A DNA stretch of 64,000 nucleotides, taken from assembly GCF_036237275.1 (NCBI RefSeq), contig NZ_CP108352.1:3720001-3784000 (forward strand), written 5' to 3'. The notes under the pieces were generated by a model, which was given only the letters and a program-made list of their open reading frames with translations, was not told the origin of the DNA and did no database searches. The position numbers and the translations under genes are program-made. Positions 45,632-57,346 of this stretch are shown in pieces. The first letter of the stretch is position 1. Each line of letters begins with the position of its first letter. This DNA is from Streptomyces sp. NBC_01353. GTDB lineage: Bacteria; Actinomycetota; Actinomycetes; Streptomycetales; Streptomycetaceae.

Positions 45632-48107
45632 GCCTGCACCTCCGTCGAAACCGCCGCGCCGATGCGGACCAGGTCGCCCGGGTGGGCGCCGGTGTCGGAG
45701 AGGACGCCGCCCGCCGTGGAGTTCAGCGGGAGCCAGACCACGCGGTCGGGCATCTCGGTGACCTGGAGCGGGAGTCGGGTCGAGCCGGCCGGGCCGGTGA
45801 CGGCGAGGAGGTCGCCGTCCTTGACGCCGGTCTCGGCGGCGGTGGCGGCCGAGAGGCGGGCGACGGCCGCGTGGCGGGTGCCGGCCAGGGCCGTGTCGCC
45901 CTCCTGGAGGCGGCCCAGGTCGAGCAGGAGCCGGTGTCCGGCGAGGACCGCCTCGCCCTCGCCCGGTCGGGGCGCGGGCTGCGCGGGCTCGACGGGCTCG
46001 GAGGCCCGCTCGCCGTCCCAGCCGCCGAGCCGGTCCAGCTCCCGGCGGACCGCGCGCAGATCGGGCAGGGCCAGGTGCGCGTCGAGGGCGTCGGCGAGCA
46101 TGTGCAGCACGCGCGCGTCCGCCGGCGGCAGCGTCCGGGTCATCTGCTCGGGCTTGAGCGCGGCCTCGAAGAGCCGTGCCCTGCCCTCCCAGTTGAGGAA
46201 GGTGCCGGGCTTCTCGGCGACCGCGGCGACCGGCAGGACCACGTCGGCCCGCTCGGTGACCTCGCTGGGCCGCAGCTCCAGGGAGACCACGAAGGCCGCG
46301 TCGAGGGCCTCACGCGCGCGTGCCGGGTCGGGCAGGTCGCGGACCTCGACACCGCCGACGAGCAGCGCGCCCAGTTCGCCGGTGGCCGCGGCCTCGACGA
46401 TCTGGCCGGTGTCGCGGCCGTAGCCGTGCGGGAGTTCGCGTACGCCCCAGGCGGCCGCGACCTCCTCACGCGCGCGTGGGTCGGTCGTGGGGCGGCCGCC
46501 GGGCAGCAGCGTCGGGATGGCGCCGGCTTCGAGCGCGCCGCGCTCTCCGGCACGGCGCGGAATCCACACCAGCTCGGCGCCGGTCGCGGTCGCCGTCCGT
46601 ACGGCCGCGGTCAGTCCGCCGGGCACCGCGGCGAGCCGCTCGCCGACGACGATGACCGCGCCGTCCTTGCGCAGCGCCTCCGCGGCATGGGTGCCGGCCT
46701 CGTCGAGGCCGACCCGGGAGGTGAGGGCGTCCAGCCACTCGGTCTCGGTGCCGGGCGCGGCCGGCAGCAGCGTGCCGCCCGCCTTCACCAGGCCCCGGGT
46801 CGCGTGCGAGGCGAGCGCGTAGGTCTTCTGGCCCTGCTTGCGCCAGGCCTTGCGGAGCCGCAGGAAGACGCCGGGCGCCTCCTCCTCGGACTCGAAGCCG
46901 ACGAGCAGCACCGCCGGGGCGGCTTCGAGGGAGGTGTACGTGACCCCCGAGCCGTCCAGGTCGCGTCCGCGGCCCGCCACGGTGGAGGCCAGGAAGTCGG
47001 CCTCCTCGCTGGAGTGGACGCGGGCGCGGAAGTCGACGTCGTTGGTGTCGAGGGCGACCCGGGCGAACTTGGCGTACGCGTAGGAGTCCTCGACGGTCAG
47101 TCGCCCGCCGGCCAGGACTCCGGTGCGGCCGCGCACGAGCCCGCGGGCCGCCGCCTCCAGGGCCTCGGGCCAGGACGCGGCCTCCAGCTCACCCGACTCG
47201 GGGTTCCGTACGAGCGGGGTCGTCAGCCGGTCGCGCTGCTGCGCGTACCGGAAGGCGAACCGCCCCTTGTCGCACACCCACTCCTCGTTGACCTCCGGGT
47301 CCTCGGCGGCGAGCCGCCGCATCACCTTGCCGCGCCGGTGGTCCGTACGCGTGGCGCAGCCGCCCGCGCAGTGCTCGCAGACGCTCGGCGAGGAGACGAG
47401 GTCGAAGGGGCGGGAGCGGAACCGGTACGCCGCCGAGGTCAGCGCGCCGACCGGGCAGATCTGGATCGTGTTCCCGGAGAAGTACGACTCGAAGGGGTCG
47501 CCCTCGCCGGTGCCGACCTGCTGGAGCGCGCCGCGCTCAAGCAGCTCGATCATCGGATCGCCGGCGACCTGGTTCGAGAACCGGGTGCAGCGCGCGCACA
47601 GCACGCACCGCTCACGGTCGAGCAGCACCTGCGTGGAGATCGGTACCGGCTTCTCGAAGGTCCGCTTGTGGCCCTCGAAGCGGGACTCCGCCTGCCCGTG
47701 GGACATCGCCTGGTTCTGCAGCGGGCACTCGCCGCCCTTGTCGCAGACCGGGCAGTCCAGCGGGTGGTTGATGAGCAGCAGCTCCATCACGCCGTGCTGC
47801 GCCTTCTCGGCGACGGGCGAGGTCAGCTGGGACTTCACCACCATGCCGTCGGTGCAGGTGATGGTGCAGGACGCCATCGGCTTGCGCTGGCCCTCGACCT
47901 CGACGATGCACTGCCGGCAGGCGCCGGCCGGGTCGAGGAGCGGGTGGTCGCAGAACCGCGGGATCTCGATGCCGAGCTGCTCGGCGGCGCGGATGACCAG
48001 GGTCCCCTTGGGGACGGAGATCTCGGCGCCGTCGATGGTCAGCGTGACGAGGTCCTCGGGCGGTACGGCGGGGGAACCGCCGCCGGCGGGGCCGGCCGTG
48101 GTGACCG

Positions 48108-48111
<4 letters not shown>
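45628..48111 (-). CDS. nuoG: NADH-quinone oxidoreductase subunit G
   Basis: This is the large 827-residue iron-sulfur subunit of the NADH-oxidising module. N-terminal cysteines for the 2Fe-2S cluster lie in [15 protein letters not shown]; those for the next clusters in [13 protein letters not shown] and [11 protein letters not shown], with a further set CEHCAGGC. The rest is a molybdopterin-oxidoreductase-like domain without cofactor-binding role. The region from about 690 ([16 protein letters not shown]) is a linker to a C-terminal beta-barrel. ATG 48111 overlaps the nuoF stop. Confidence 0.96.
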
Positions 48112-49456
<1,345 letters not shown>

Positions 49457-49457
<1 letters not shown>

Positions 49458-50200
49458 CACTCCCCCTCCCCACTGGCCGATTCGCCGCGCGGGTGGACGA
49501 TCTTGTGGTGCGGGGTCTCGCCCTTGGCCAGCCGCAGCCCGACGAGCGAGGCCGGGCCGGCCCCTCCGGTGGCCTCGACGGCCCCCTCGCGCTCGTCGGG
49601 GAAGCCGGCCAGGATGCGCGCGGTCTCCTTGTATGTGCACAGGGGCGCGCCCCGCGTCGGCTCGACCGGGCGGCCGGCCCGCAGGTCGTCGACGATCTTC
49701 TTGGCCGACTCGGGCGTCTGGTTGTCGAAGAACTCCCAGTTGACCATCACCACGGGCGCGAAGTCGCAGGCCGCGTTGCACTCGATGTGCTCCAGCGTGA
49801 CCTTGCCGTCCTCGGTCGTCTCGTTGTTGCCGACGCCGAGGTGCTCCTTGAGCTCCTCGAAGATGGCGTCGCCTCCCATGACCGCGCAGAGCGTGTTGGT
49901 GCAGACCCCGACCTGGTAGTCGCCGGAGGGCTTGCGGCGGTACATCGTGTAGAAGGTGGCGACCGCGGTGACCTCGGCGGTGGTCAGGCCGAGGATCTCG
50001 GCGCAGAACTTCATGCCGGTACGGGTCACATGGCCCTCCTCCGACTGCACGAGGTGCAGCAGCGGCAGGAGCGCGGAGCGGGACCCCGGGTAGCGGGCGA
50101 TGATCTCCTTGGCGTCCGCCTCCAGCCGGGCGCGTACCTCGGCCGGGTAGTCGGGGGCGGGGAGCTGGGGCATCCCGAGACTGGTCTGTCCGTCCGTCAT
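49457..50200 (-). CDS. nuoE: NADH-quinone oxidoreductase subunit E
   Basis: This is the 24-kDa thioredoxin-like 2Fe-2S subunit. The 247-residue protein has its four ligands in [11 protein letters not shown] and CNAACDFAP. The C-terminal 60 residues after the core ([22 protein letters not shown] onwards) are a polar extension common in actinobacteria. ATG 50200 overlaps the nuoD stop by four bases. Confidence 0.96.
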
Positions 50201-51519
50201 CGGTCGACGCCTCCCATCACGGGGTCGATGGACGCGACGGCGACGATGACGTCGGCGACCTGGCCGCCCTCGCACATCGCCGCCATGGCCTGCAGGTTGG
50301 TGAAGGACGGGTCGCGGAAGTGGACCCGGTAGGGGCGGGTGCCGCCGTCGGAGACGACGTGCACGCCGAGCTCGCCCTTGGGCGATTCGACGGCCGCGTA
50401 CGTCTGTCCGGCGGGGACGCGGAAGCCCTCGGTGACCAGCTTGAAGTGGTGGATCAGGGCCTCCATGGAGGTGCCCATGATCTTCTTGATGTGGTCGAGG
50501 GAGTTGCCGAGTCCGTCCGGGCCGAGCGCGAGCTGCGCGGGCCAGGCGATCTTCTTGTCGCCGACCATGACCGGGCCGGGCGCCAGCCGGTCGAGGCACT
50601 GCTCGACGATCCGCAGCGACTGCCGCATCTCCTCCAGACGGACGAGGAAGCGGCCGTAGGAGTCGCAGGTGTCGGCGGTCGGGATGTCGAACTCGTAGTT
50701 CTCGTAGCCGCAGTACGGGTCGGTCTTGCGCAGGTCGTGCGGGAGGCCCGCCGAGCGCAGGATCGGTCCGGTGGCGCCGAGCGCCATGCAGCCGCTGAGG
50801 TCGAGGTAGCCGACATCCTGCATACGGGCCTTGAAGATGGGGTTGCCGGTGGCGAGCTTGTCGTACTCCGGCAGGTTCTTCTTCATGGTCTTCACGAACT
50901 CGCGCACGGCGTCGACGGCGCCGGGCGGGAGGTCCTGGGCGAGGCCGCCGGGGCGGATGAACGCGTGGTTCATCCGCAGGCCGGTGATCAGCTCGTACAG
51001 GTCCAGGATCATCTCGCGGTCCCGGAAGCCGTAGATCATGATCGTGGTGGCGCCCAGCTCCATGCCGCCGGTGGCGATGGCCACCAGGTGGGAGGAGAGC
51101 CGGTTGAGCTCCATCAGGAGCACGCGGACGACATCGGCGCGCGCCGGGATCTGGTCGGTGATGCCGAGCAGCTTCTCGACGCCCAGGCAGTACGCCGTCT
51201 CGTTGTAGAACGAGGTGAGGTAGTCCATGCGCGTGACGAAGGTGGTGCCCTGCGTCCAGTTCCGGAACTCGAGGTTCTTCTCGATGCCGGTGTGGAGGTA
51301 GCCGATGCCGCAGCGGGCCTCGGTGACGGTCTCGCCGTCGATCTCCAGGATCAGCCGCAGCACGCCGTGCGTGGACGGGTGCTGGGGACCCATGTTGACG
51401 ATGATCCGCTCGTCGTCGGCCTTGGCGGCGGACTCGACGACCTCCTCCCAGTCGCCACCGGTGACGGTGTAGACGGTGCCTTCGGTGGTCTCGCGGGGAG
51501 ACGCGTTCGGAGTGGTCAC
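50197..51519 (-). CDS. nuoD: NADH-quinone oxidoreductase subunit D
   Basis: This is the 49-kDa subunit forming the quinone site with NuoB. The 440-residue protein contains [22 protein letters not shown], with the histidine that faces quinone, and [19 protein letters not shown]. The C-terminal DPVMGGVDR matches family. GTG 51519 overlaps the nuoC stop (GTGA). It is the only NuoD in the window, so any peripheral arm built by nuo2 would need this copy or another elsewhere. Confidence 0.97.
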   Translation of the reverse strand: MTTPNASPRETTEGTVYTVTGGDWEEVVESAAKADDERIIVNMGPQHPSTHGVLRLILEIDGETVTEARCGIGYLHTGIEKNLEFRNWTQGTTFVTRMDYLTSFYNETAYCLGVEKLLGITDQIPARADVVRVLLMELNRLSSHLVAIATGGMELGATTIMIYGFRDREMILDLYELITGLRMNHAFIRPGGLAQDLPPGAVDAVREFVKTMKKNLPEYDKLATGNPIFKARMQDVGYLDLSGCMALGATGPILRSAGLPHDLRKTDPYCGYENYEFDIPTADTCDSYGRFLVRLEEMRQSLRIVEQCLDRLAPGPVMVGDKKIAWPAQLALGPDGLGNSLDHIKKIMGTSMEALIHHFKLVTEGFRVPAGQTYAAVESPKGELGVHVVSDGGTRPYRVHFRDPSFTNLQAMAAMCEGGQVADVIVAVASIDPVMGGVDR

Positions 51520-52247
51520 GAGTACGACCTCCGCTGGTCCGGAGCCGGGATCTGGGCGCCCTTGTATTCGACGGCGATGCCGCCGAGGGGGTAGTCCTTG
51601 CGCTGCGGGAAGCCCTGCCAGTCGTCCGGCATCATGATCCGGGTGAGGGCGGGGTGGCCGTCGAAGACGATGCCGAAGAAGTCGTACGTCTCGCGCTCGT
51701 GCCAGTCGTTGGTCGGATAGACCGCGACGAGCGACGGGATGTGCGGGTCGGCGTCCGGGGCGGACACCTCCAGCCGGATCAGCCGGCCGTGGGTGAGCGA
51801 GCGCAGGTGGTACACGGCGTGCAGCTCGCGGCCCTTGTCGCCGAGGTAGTGGACGCCGGAGACGCCCGTACAGAGCTCGAAACGCAGGGCGGGGTCGTCG
51901 CGCAGGGTGCGGGCGACCCGGACGAGGTGCTCGCGGGCGATGTGGAAGGTGAGCTCGTCGCGGTCGACGACCGTCTTCTCGATCGCGTTCTCCGGCAGGA
52001 GACCCTGCTCGTCGAGGGCGCCCTCGAGTTCGTCGGCGACCTCGTCGAACCAACCGCCGTAAGGACGGGTGGCCGCGCCGGGGAGGCGTACGGAGCGGAC
52101 GAGGCCGCTGTAGCCGGAGGTGTCGCCGCCGTTGTTGGCGCCGAACATCCCGCGCTGGACGCGGACCTCCTCGCCGTGCTCCCCGCGCTGCCCGGGCAGG
52201 TTCTGCTCGGAGAGCTCCTTCTCGGGATTCGGTGTCTCGTCACTCAC
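51516..52247 (-). CDS. nuoC: NADH-quinone oxidoreductase subunit C
   Basis: This is the 30-kDa peripheral-arm subunit of 243 residues. The N-terminal 70 residues are acidic and low in structure. The core ends with [43 protein letters not shown], the family signature. Unlike NuoC2 it has only a short C-terminal tail. GTG 52247 overlaps the nuoB stop. Confidence 0.97.
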   Translation of the reverse strand: MSDETPNPEKELSEQNLPGQRGEHGEEVRVQRGMFGANNGGDTSGYSGLVRSVRLPGAATRPYGGWFDEVADELEGALDEQGLLPENAIEKTVVDRDELTFHIAREHLVRVARTLRDDPALRFELCTGVSGVHYLGDKGRELHAVYHLRSLTHGRLIRLEVSAPDADPHIPSLVAVYPTNDWHERETYDFFGIVFDGHPALTRIMMPDDWQGFPQRKDYPLGGIAVEYKGAQIPAPDQRRSYS

Positions 52248-52798
52248 CGGAGAAGACCCTTCATCTCAATCGTCGGCAGGGCCTTGAGCGCCGCTTCCTC
52301 CGCCTCGCGGGCCGCCTCCTCGGCGTTCACGCCGAGCGGGGAGGTCTGGATCTTCTGGTGGAGCTTGAGGATCGCGTCCAAGAGCATCTCCGGGCGCGGC
52401 GGGCAACCCGGCAAATAGATGTCAACCGGCACAATGTGGTCAACGCCCTGCACAATCGCGTAATTGTTGAACATTCCGCCCGAGGATGCGCAAACCCCCA
52501 TGGAGATGACCCATTTGGGGTTCGGCATCTGGTCGTAGACCTGCCGCAGGACCGGCGCCATCTTCTGGCTGACCCGGCCCGCGACGATCATCAAGTCGGC
52601 CTGGCGCGGCGAGCCGCGGAAGACCTCCATGCCGAAGCGCGCCAAGTCGTAGCGGCCGGCGCCGGTCGTCATCATCTCGATGGCGCAGCAGGCGAGGCCG
52701 AAGGTCGCGGGGAAGACGGACGCCTTGCGCACCCAGCCCGCGGCCTGTTCGACCGTCGTCAGCAGAAAGCCGCTCGGCAGCTTCTCTTCGAGTCCCAT
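52244..52798 (-). CDS. nuoB: NADH-quinone oxidoreductase subunit B
   Basis: This is the N2-cluster subunit of 184 residues. Ligands are the CC pair in GLACCAIEM, the cysteine in MGVCASSGG and that in LPGCPPRPE. The N terminus ([21 protein letters not shown]) is amphipathic, as expected for membrane contact. ATG 52798 lies 17 bases after the nuoA stop. Confidence 0.97.
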   Translation of the reverse strand: MGLEEKLPSGFLLTTVEQAAGWVRKASVFPATFGLACCAIEMMTTGAGRYDLARFGMEVFRGSPRQADLMIVAGRVSQKMAPVLRQVYDQMPNPKWVISMGVCASSGGMFNNYAIVQGVDHIVPVDIYLPGCPPRPEMLLDAILKLHQKIQTSPLGVNAEEAAREAEEAALKALPTIEMKGLLR

Positions 52799-52815
52799 AG
52801 GTGCCCCTCAGCCCC

Positions 52816-53175
52816 TCAGTCCCATTCCAGGCCGCCGCGCCGCCACACATAGGCGTAGGCGACGAAGACGGTGAGCACGAAGAGCAACATCTCCACGAGC
52901 CCGAAAAGCCCCAGGGCGTCGAAGGTGACGGCCCAGGGGTAGAGGAAGACGATCTCGATGTCGAAGACGATGAAGAGCATCGCCGTCAGGTAGTACTTGA
53001 TGGGGAAGCGGCCACCTCCGGCCGGCGTCGGCGTCGGTTCGATACCGCACTCGTACGCCTCAAGCTTTGCCCTGTTGTACCGTTTTGGGCCGATTAGCGT
53101 GGCCATGACCACGGAGAAGATCGCAAACCCCGCACCCAGGGCACCGAGCACGAGGATGGGCGCGTACGCATTCAC
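52816..53175 (-). CDS. nuoA: NADH-quinone oxidoreductase subunit A
   Basis: This first gene of the main operon encodes a three-helix membrane subunit of 119 residues with YECGIEPTPTPAGGGRFPIKYYLTAMLFIVFDIEIVFLYPWA, the NuoA signature. GTG 53175 has GGAGCGAGGAGC immediately upstream. The frame stays open to 53277, but those codons show no conserved sequence. Transcription probably starts within 53176-53300, near the palindrome at 53244. Confidence 0.96.
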   Translation of the reverse strand: MNAYAPILVLGALGAGFAIFSVVMATLIGPKRYNRAKLEAYECGIEPTPTPAGGGRFPIKYYLTAMLFIVFDIEIVFLYPWAVTFDALGLFGLVEMLLFVLTVFVAYAYVWRRGGLEWD

Positions 53176-53243
53176 GCTCCTCGCTCCTTCCAGTCGTCCT
53201 TGACCGTTGGACCGCACGGTCGGGCCGCAGAAGATCGCCCCCA

Positions 53244-53259
53244 TGTGAGGCAGTTCACA
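53244..53259. promoter_or_regulatory. Rex/Crp-like operator upstream of nuoA
   Basis: TGTGAGGCAGTTCACA is a palindrome (TGTGA-N6-TCACA) 69 bases before the nuoA start. It matches 12 of 16 bases of the Streptomyces Rex operator TGTGAACGCGTTCACA, and also the core of a Crp-type site. Rex senses NADH/NAD and is known to control respiratory genes in Streptomyces, so Rex is the better guess. TGTGATCT recurs at 53294 and 53327, and GGTGATC at 53371 and 53397 (the last within the palindrome GGTGATCACC, 53397-53406). Confidence 0.65.
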
Positions 53260-53836
53260 AGCCCGACTGCCCCGCATCCTATGCCTGCCCCTCTGTGATC
53301 TGCGACACGGGGTGCGCCAGGGACTTTGTGATCTCCACCACCTGACGAAGGATCATGAAGCCGGATGAGCGGTGATCTTGGCACTCGAAGCGCCCAGGTG
53401 ATCACCAGATGTGACATCCGGACCGGAAAGCGCTGGTCGGAGGGGGTGGCGCTCTATCAAGAGGTGGGCCATGCAAGCAAATTGGCACTGGATGCCAGGT
53501 GGGTGATAAAGCAACCGGCCGTCGCCCGGTCGGGGGCACTCGTGGACGGGAGTGGACGCGTGCGCACATTCACGAGCCTCGGTGTGACCTGCACCACACC
53601 CTCACCCACCCAGGGAAAACGGGGCTTGGCCATCGGTGTGAAGAGGTGGTAAGTGGCGGTCAATTCGGACGTTTCGCGGAAAACCCGTGATCAAGGGCCT
53701 GATAGGCCGTGCCCGTATTGTCCGTTACGGCGTCAATAAGGGCGCCAGGTAAGCGGATTATGTGGTTCCGAACGTAACTGTGGCGCAACCCACGTTTCTT
53801 GAAGGGAACCGTGAACCCCTGATAGCGGTTGTACTC
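53260..53836. other. Long non-coding region between nuoA and the NlpC/P60 gene
   Basis: This 577-base stretch has no gene I can support. It holds the GTGATC repeats noted for the operator, an inverted repeat GGTGTG (53581-53586) / CACACC (53595-53600), and a less GC-rich part near 53690-53800 that probably contains the NlpC/P60 promoter. The long leader before that gene could be regulatory, but I see no known riboswitch. Confidence 0.6.
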
Positions 53837-54664
53837 ATGTCCCACACCGCTCACATACCCAGCCACCGGAAGCCCCGCCGCAGCGCCTCGAAGCTCGCGC
53901 TCCGGGCAGGAGTTGCCGGTGGCGTCCTCAGCACCATCGCGGTGGCCGGTGCTGCCGGGCCGGCGAATGCCGAGCCGGTGACCGAGACCATCGAGATGCC
54001 CACGCTCGGTTCCCTCGACATCGACCTGGCGAGCGCCGTCTCCGCGTCGGCCGAGGCCTCCCAGCAGGAAGCCCTCGACCTGAGCCTGCAGGCCCAGGAG
54101 AGCGCCGCCATCGAGAAGGCCGCCAAGGAAGCCAAGAAGGCCAAGGCGGAGGCCGACCGCAAGGCCGAGGCCGAGAAGGCCGAGAGGGCCCGCGCCGAGG
54201 CCCGCGAGCGCGCCTCCCGCACCCAGGCGCGCACCTCGCTCTCCGCGTCCTCCTCGTCCTCCGACAGCGGCTCGTCGTCCAGCGCCGACAGCAGCTCGCA
54301 GGTGGCCACCGGCTCCGCCGCGGCGATCGTCGCCTTCGCCCGCGCCCAGATCGGCGACGCCTACATCTCCGGCGGCACCGGCCCCAACTCCTGGGACTGC
54401 TCCGGGCTCGTCCAGGCCGCGTACAGCCAGGCCGGCATCGACCTGCCCCGCGTCTCCAGCTCCCAGTCGTCCATGGGTACGTCCGTCTCGCTGAGCGACG
54501 TGCAGCCCGGCGACATCCTGTACTGGGGCAGCCGCAGCGGCTCGTACCACGTGGCCATCTACGTGGGCGGCGGCAAGTTCGTCGGCGCGCAGAACTCGTC
54601 GACCGGTGTCGTCGAGCGCTCCATGGACTGGGACATGCCTTCCGGCGCCGTCCGGATCCTCTGA
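53837..54664 (+). CDS. Secreted NlpC/P60-family peptidoglycan hydrolase
   Basis: This 275-residue exported protein has a signal region (about 18-45, ending GPANAEP). Then come an Ala/Glu/Lys coiled coil (about 85-130), a Ser-rich linker (134-155) and an NlpC/P60 domain (160-275). Catalytic cysteine C188 lies in WDCSGLVQAAY and the histidine H238 in SYHVAIYVGGG; a polar third residue follows in GAQNSS. It should cut peptide stems of the cell wall outside the cell. ATG 53837 begins MSHTAHIPSHRKPRR; the ribosome site is weak. It diverges from the nuo operon. Confidence 0.92.
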   Translation: MSHTAHIPSHRKPRRSASKLALRAGVAGGVLSTIAVAGAAGPANAEPVTETIEMPTLGSLDIDLASAVSASAEASQQEALDLSLQAQESAAIEKAAKEAKKAKAEADRKAEAEKAERARAEARERASRTQARTSLSASSSSSDSGSSSSADSSSQVATGSAAAIVAFARAQIGDAYISGGTGPNSWDCSGLVQAAYSQAGIDLPRVSSSQSSMGTSVSLSDVQPGDILYWGSRSGSYHVAIYVGGGKFVGAQNSSTGVVERSMDWDMPSGAVRIL

Positions 54665-54691
54665 TCACTCGCACGTCGAAGAACGCGAAAG

Positions 54692-54718
54692 GCCGTCACT
54701 CCTCGGGGGAGTGACGGC
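54692..54718. terminator. Bidirectional terminator hairpin
   Basis: GCCGTCACTCC (54692-54702) and GGAGTGACGGC (54708-54718) form an 11-bp perfect stem with loop TCGGG between the convergent NlpC/P60 and oxidoreductase genes. Confidence 0.88.
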
Positions 54719-54735
54719 TCTTCGTCACTTTCGCC

Positions 54736-55602
54736 CTACTTGCCCCGGAATGCCTCGATGAGGCGGGCGTAGCTGTCGCCGCCATGCCCCGCCGCGACGG
54801 CCTCTCCCATCAGCTCCAGGTGCAGCCGCGGCAGCCGCCCGTCGATCCCGCGCGCCTCACCGGCCTCCAGCAGGTGCCCGATGGTGGCCACCTGGACGTC
54901 GATGGTGGCGTCCGAACCCGGGTACTTCCCCGCGTCGATCTGCTCGGCGTACGTGGTGAGGAACCAGGAGACCGTCTTCAGCCAGCGGTTCGCGAGCGCG
55001 GTGAACTCCTTGGCCGCCACCCCGTCCGCGCCCGCGAGGGCGGTGGCGTGCAGCCAGCCGCCGAAGACCGACCACATGAGCCCGAGCAGCCCGGCGTCGT
55101 ACAGCGACGCGAGTCCGGCGTCCGGGCCGAGGTCGACCGGGTCGCCGAGCACGGCCAGGGTCGCCCGGTGTTCCGCGAGCAGCTCGGGCGAGCCCGCGTA
55201 AAGGATCATGTTGGCGCTGTCGCCGATACCCGGCGGGGTCGTCATGATGCCGCCGTCGAGATGGCCGATGCCGTGCGCCGCCGCCCACTCCGCCTCCGCG
55301 CGGGCCTGCTCCGGCGAGCCGCTGGTGAGGTTGACCAGGACCCGGCCGCGGAGCGATGCGGCCACCGGGGCGAGGAGTTCGCGTACGGCGGTGTAGTCGA
55401 GGACGCAGACCACGACGAGTTCGCTCGCCGCGACCGCCTCGGCGACGGTGGCGGCGCGGGTGGCGCCGCGGGCGACCAGGCCGTCGGCTTTGCCCGGCGT
55501 ACGGTTCCAGACGGTCGTGGGGTGGCCGGCGGTGAGGAAGGCGCCGGCGAGTGCGGCGCCCATCTGTCCGAGACCGATGACGGTGACGTTCTGCTTGTTC
55601 AT
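54736..55602 (-). CDS. NAD(P)-dependent imine-reductase-like oxidoreductase (6PGDH/HIBADH superfamily)
   Basis: This 288-residue protein has the N-terminal Rossmann motif VTVIGLGQMGAALAGAFLTAGHPTTVWNRTPGKADGL and then NLTSGSPEQARAEAEWAAAHGIGHLDGGIMTTP, the layout of bacterial imine reductases. A helical C-terminal domain (about 165-288) includes SLYDAGLLGLMWSVFGG. The physiological substrate is unknown. ATG 55602 is 85 bases from the divergent GlxA-type regulator, which probably controls it. Confidence 0.9.
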   Translation of the reverse strand: MNKQNVTVIGLGQMGAALAGAFLTAGHPTTVWNRTPGKADGLVARGATRAATVAEAVAASELVVVCVLDYTAVRELLAPVAASLRGRVLVNLTSGSPEQARAEAEWAAAHGIGHLDGGIMTTPPGIGDSANMILYAGSPELLAEHRATLAVLGDPVDLGPDAGLASLYDAGLLGLMWSVFGGWLHATALAGADGVAAKEFTALANRWLKTVSWFLTTYAEQIDAGKYPGSDATIDVQVATIGHLLEAGEARGIDGRLPRLHLELMGEAVAAGHGGDSYARLIEAFRGK

Positions 55603-55687
55603 GACGTCCACGCTCGCAGCGGCGGAATCCGGCCGACAGTGGCAGGACTGACGGCGGCCGCACGATTCCTGCCGTAGCGTCGGCCGT

Positions 55688-56731
55688 ATGAGTACGGGAG
55701 TCGTCGCCATCGCCGTCGTACCGGACCGGCGGATCGGAACGTCACTGTGGGAGCTGTACGAACTCTCCCTCGCGTGCGCGGTCTTCGGCATCCCGCACCC
55801 CGACCTCGCCGACCCCTGGTACGAGCTCCGGCTGTGCGGGGACGCCGGTGACACCGGGGTCTTCTCCCTGCGGACCGACCGCGGGCTCGACGGACTCGTG
55901 GGCGCGGACACCGTCATCGTGCCGTCCGTGCCCGACGCCGTCGTGGAGGACGGCGAGGAGGTGCCGGCCGAACTGGTCGAGGCGCTGCGTGCGGCAGCCG
56001 CGTCCGGCGCGCGGATGGTGTCCCTGTGCACGGGGGCCTTCGCGCTCGCCGCCGCCGGACTCCTCGACGGTCGCCGGGCCACCGCCCACTGGCAGCACAC
56101 CGGGCAGCTGGCCGCCCGCCACCCCGAGGTGATCGTGGACGACTCCGTCCTCTACACGGACGAGGGAAGCGTGCTGACGAGCGCGGGGGCCACCGCCGCG
56201 CTCGACCTCTGCCTGCATCTCGTACGCAAGGACCTCGGCGCCACCGTCGCGGGGCAGCTCGCGCGGCGCCTGGTCGTGCCCGCCCACCGCACCGGCGGGC
56301 AGGCGCAGTTCATCGAGGCGCCGCTGCCGCCGAGCGACGACGACAGCCTGGGACCCGTCCTGCAGTGGGCCACCGAGAACCTCGCCGACCCCCTGACCGT
56401 CGACGACCTCGCCCGGCGGGCCCGGTTGAGCCCGCGCACCTTCCACCGGCGGGTGCGGGAGGCATACGGGACCACGCCGTTGCAGTGGCTCCTCCAGCAG
56501 CGGGTGGCCCGCGCCCAGACCCTGCTCGAGTCCACCGACCTGCCCGTGGAGCTGGTCGGCGAACGCAGCGGCCTGGGCACGTCGGCCAATCTGCGGCGCC
56601 ACTTCACCCGTACGGTCGGGGTCTCCCCCTCCGACTACCGGCGCGCGTTCCGCTTCAGCGACGCAGCGCCTCCGCCGGCGCGATCCGCGACGCCCGCCAG
56701 GCCGGATACAGGCCGGCTATCACCCCGGTGA
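55688..56731 (+). CDS. GlxA-family transcriptional regulator (DJ-1/PfpI plus AraC domains)
   Basis: This 347-residue protein has an N-terminal class-I amidotransferase-like domain (about 5-185) with SLCTGAFALAAAGLLDGRRATAHW, which keeps the cysteine of the nucleophile elbow, and a C-terminal AraC domain (about 220-325) with LARRARLSPRTFHRRVREAYGTTPLQWLLQQRV and SGLGTSANLRRHFTRTVGVSPSDYRR. The last 25 residues (DAAPPPARSATPARPD) overlap the 3' end of the convergent permease remnant by 77 bases, so the original stop may have been displaced. It likely regulates the divergent oxidoreductase. Confidence 0.9.
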   Translation: MSTGVVAIAVVPDRRIGTSLWELYELSLACAVFGIPHPDLADPWYELRLCGDAGDTGVFSLRTDRGLDGLVGADTVIVPSVPDAVVEDGEEVPAELVEALRAAAASGARMVSLCTGAFALAAAGLLDGRRATAHWQHTGQLAARHPEVIVDDSVLYTDEGSVLTSAGATAALDLCLHLVRKDLGATVAGQLARRLVVPAHRTGGQAQFIEAPLPPSDDDSLGPVLQWATENLADPLTVDDLARRARLSPRTFHRRVREAYGTTPLQWLLQQRVARAQTLLESTDLPVELVGERSGLGTSANLRRHFTRTVGVSPSDYRRAFRFSDAAPPPARSATPARPDTGRLSPR

Positions 56732-57346
56732 CCAGTCCGATCGCCGGGGCCACGGCGACCGTCGCCGAGTGCACGACCGGCGTCCAGTCCCGTACGAGCG
56801 CCACGGCGATCACCGTCGAGACGCCCAGCGCCGTGCCGACCAGCCCACCGACGGCTCCCAAAGCACCCGATTCGGTGAGGAACTGGACGGTGATGTGCCG
56901 TCCTCGGGCGCCCAGGGCCCGGCGCAGCCCGATCTCCCCCGTCCGTTCGAGCACCGCCACCAGCGTGGTGTTGGCGATACCGACCGCGCCGATCACCAGA
57001 CAGATGGCGGCGAGCAGCAGGAAGAGCTGATTGAGGTCGTCGGTCACGCCGGCGCGGAGCGTCTTCGGATCCGGCGGCGGGACCGCCTTCAGATACTCCG
57101 GATGGTCCGGGCGCAGCGCCACCGGCGCCTCGTGCGCGATCTGCTCGGCCGCGCCCGCCCGGGTCGCGATCAGCATCTTCGCGTCGCCCTGCTGGGGCGG
57201 CCCCCAGAGCTTCTCGGCGGTGGTCCGCGGCACCGTCACCGACATCAGGACATCGGCCCGGCGCTTCACGTCGTCGATGATCCCGGCGACGGTGAACGGC
57301 TCGTCGCCGATGAAGACCGCGGGACTCGTCTCCAGGGTGGTGATGC
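56655..57346 (-). pseudogene. 5'-truncated FtsX/MacB-type ABC transporter permease
   Basis: The C-terminal 230 residues of a MacB-type permease remain. It starts abruptly in the middle of the periplasmic domain (GITTLETSPAVFIGDEPFTVAGIIDDV), followed by the FtsX domain with three helices, LFLLLAAICLVIGAVGIANTTLVAVLERTGEIGLRRALGA and GLVTGVIAGLYPAWRASRIAPAEALR. The first helix and the N-terminal half are missing, and no ATPase gene is near. Homology ends at about 57346, exactly where an oppositely oriented LuxR fragment begins. The frame continues to 57419 only as antisense of that fragment. Confidence 0.88.

Noticed and set aside
53260..53836. A c-di-AMP (ydaO-type) riboswitch in the leader of the NlpC/P60 gene
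   Set aside because: Such riboswitches occur before some Streptomyces cell-wall hydrolase genes, but I could not find the conserved paired core or its GC-rich loops here.
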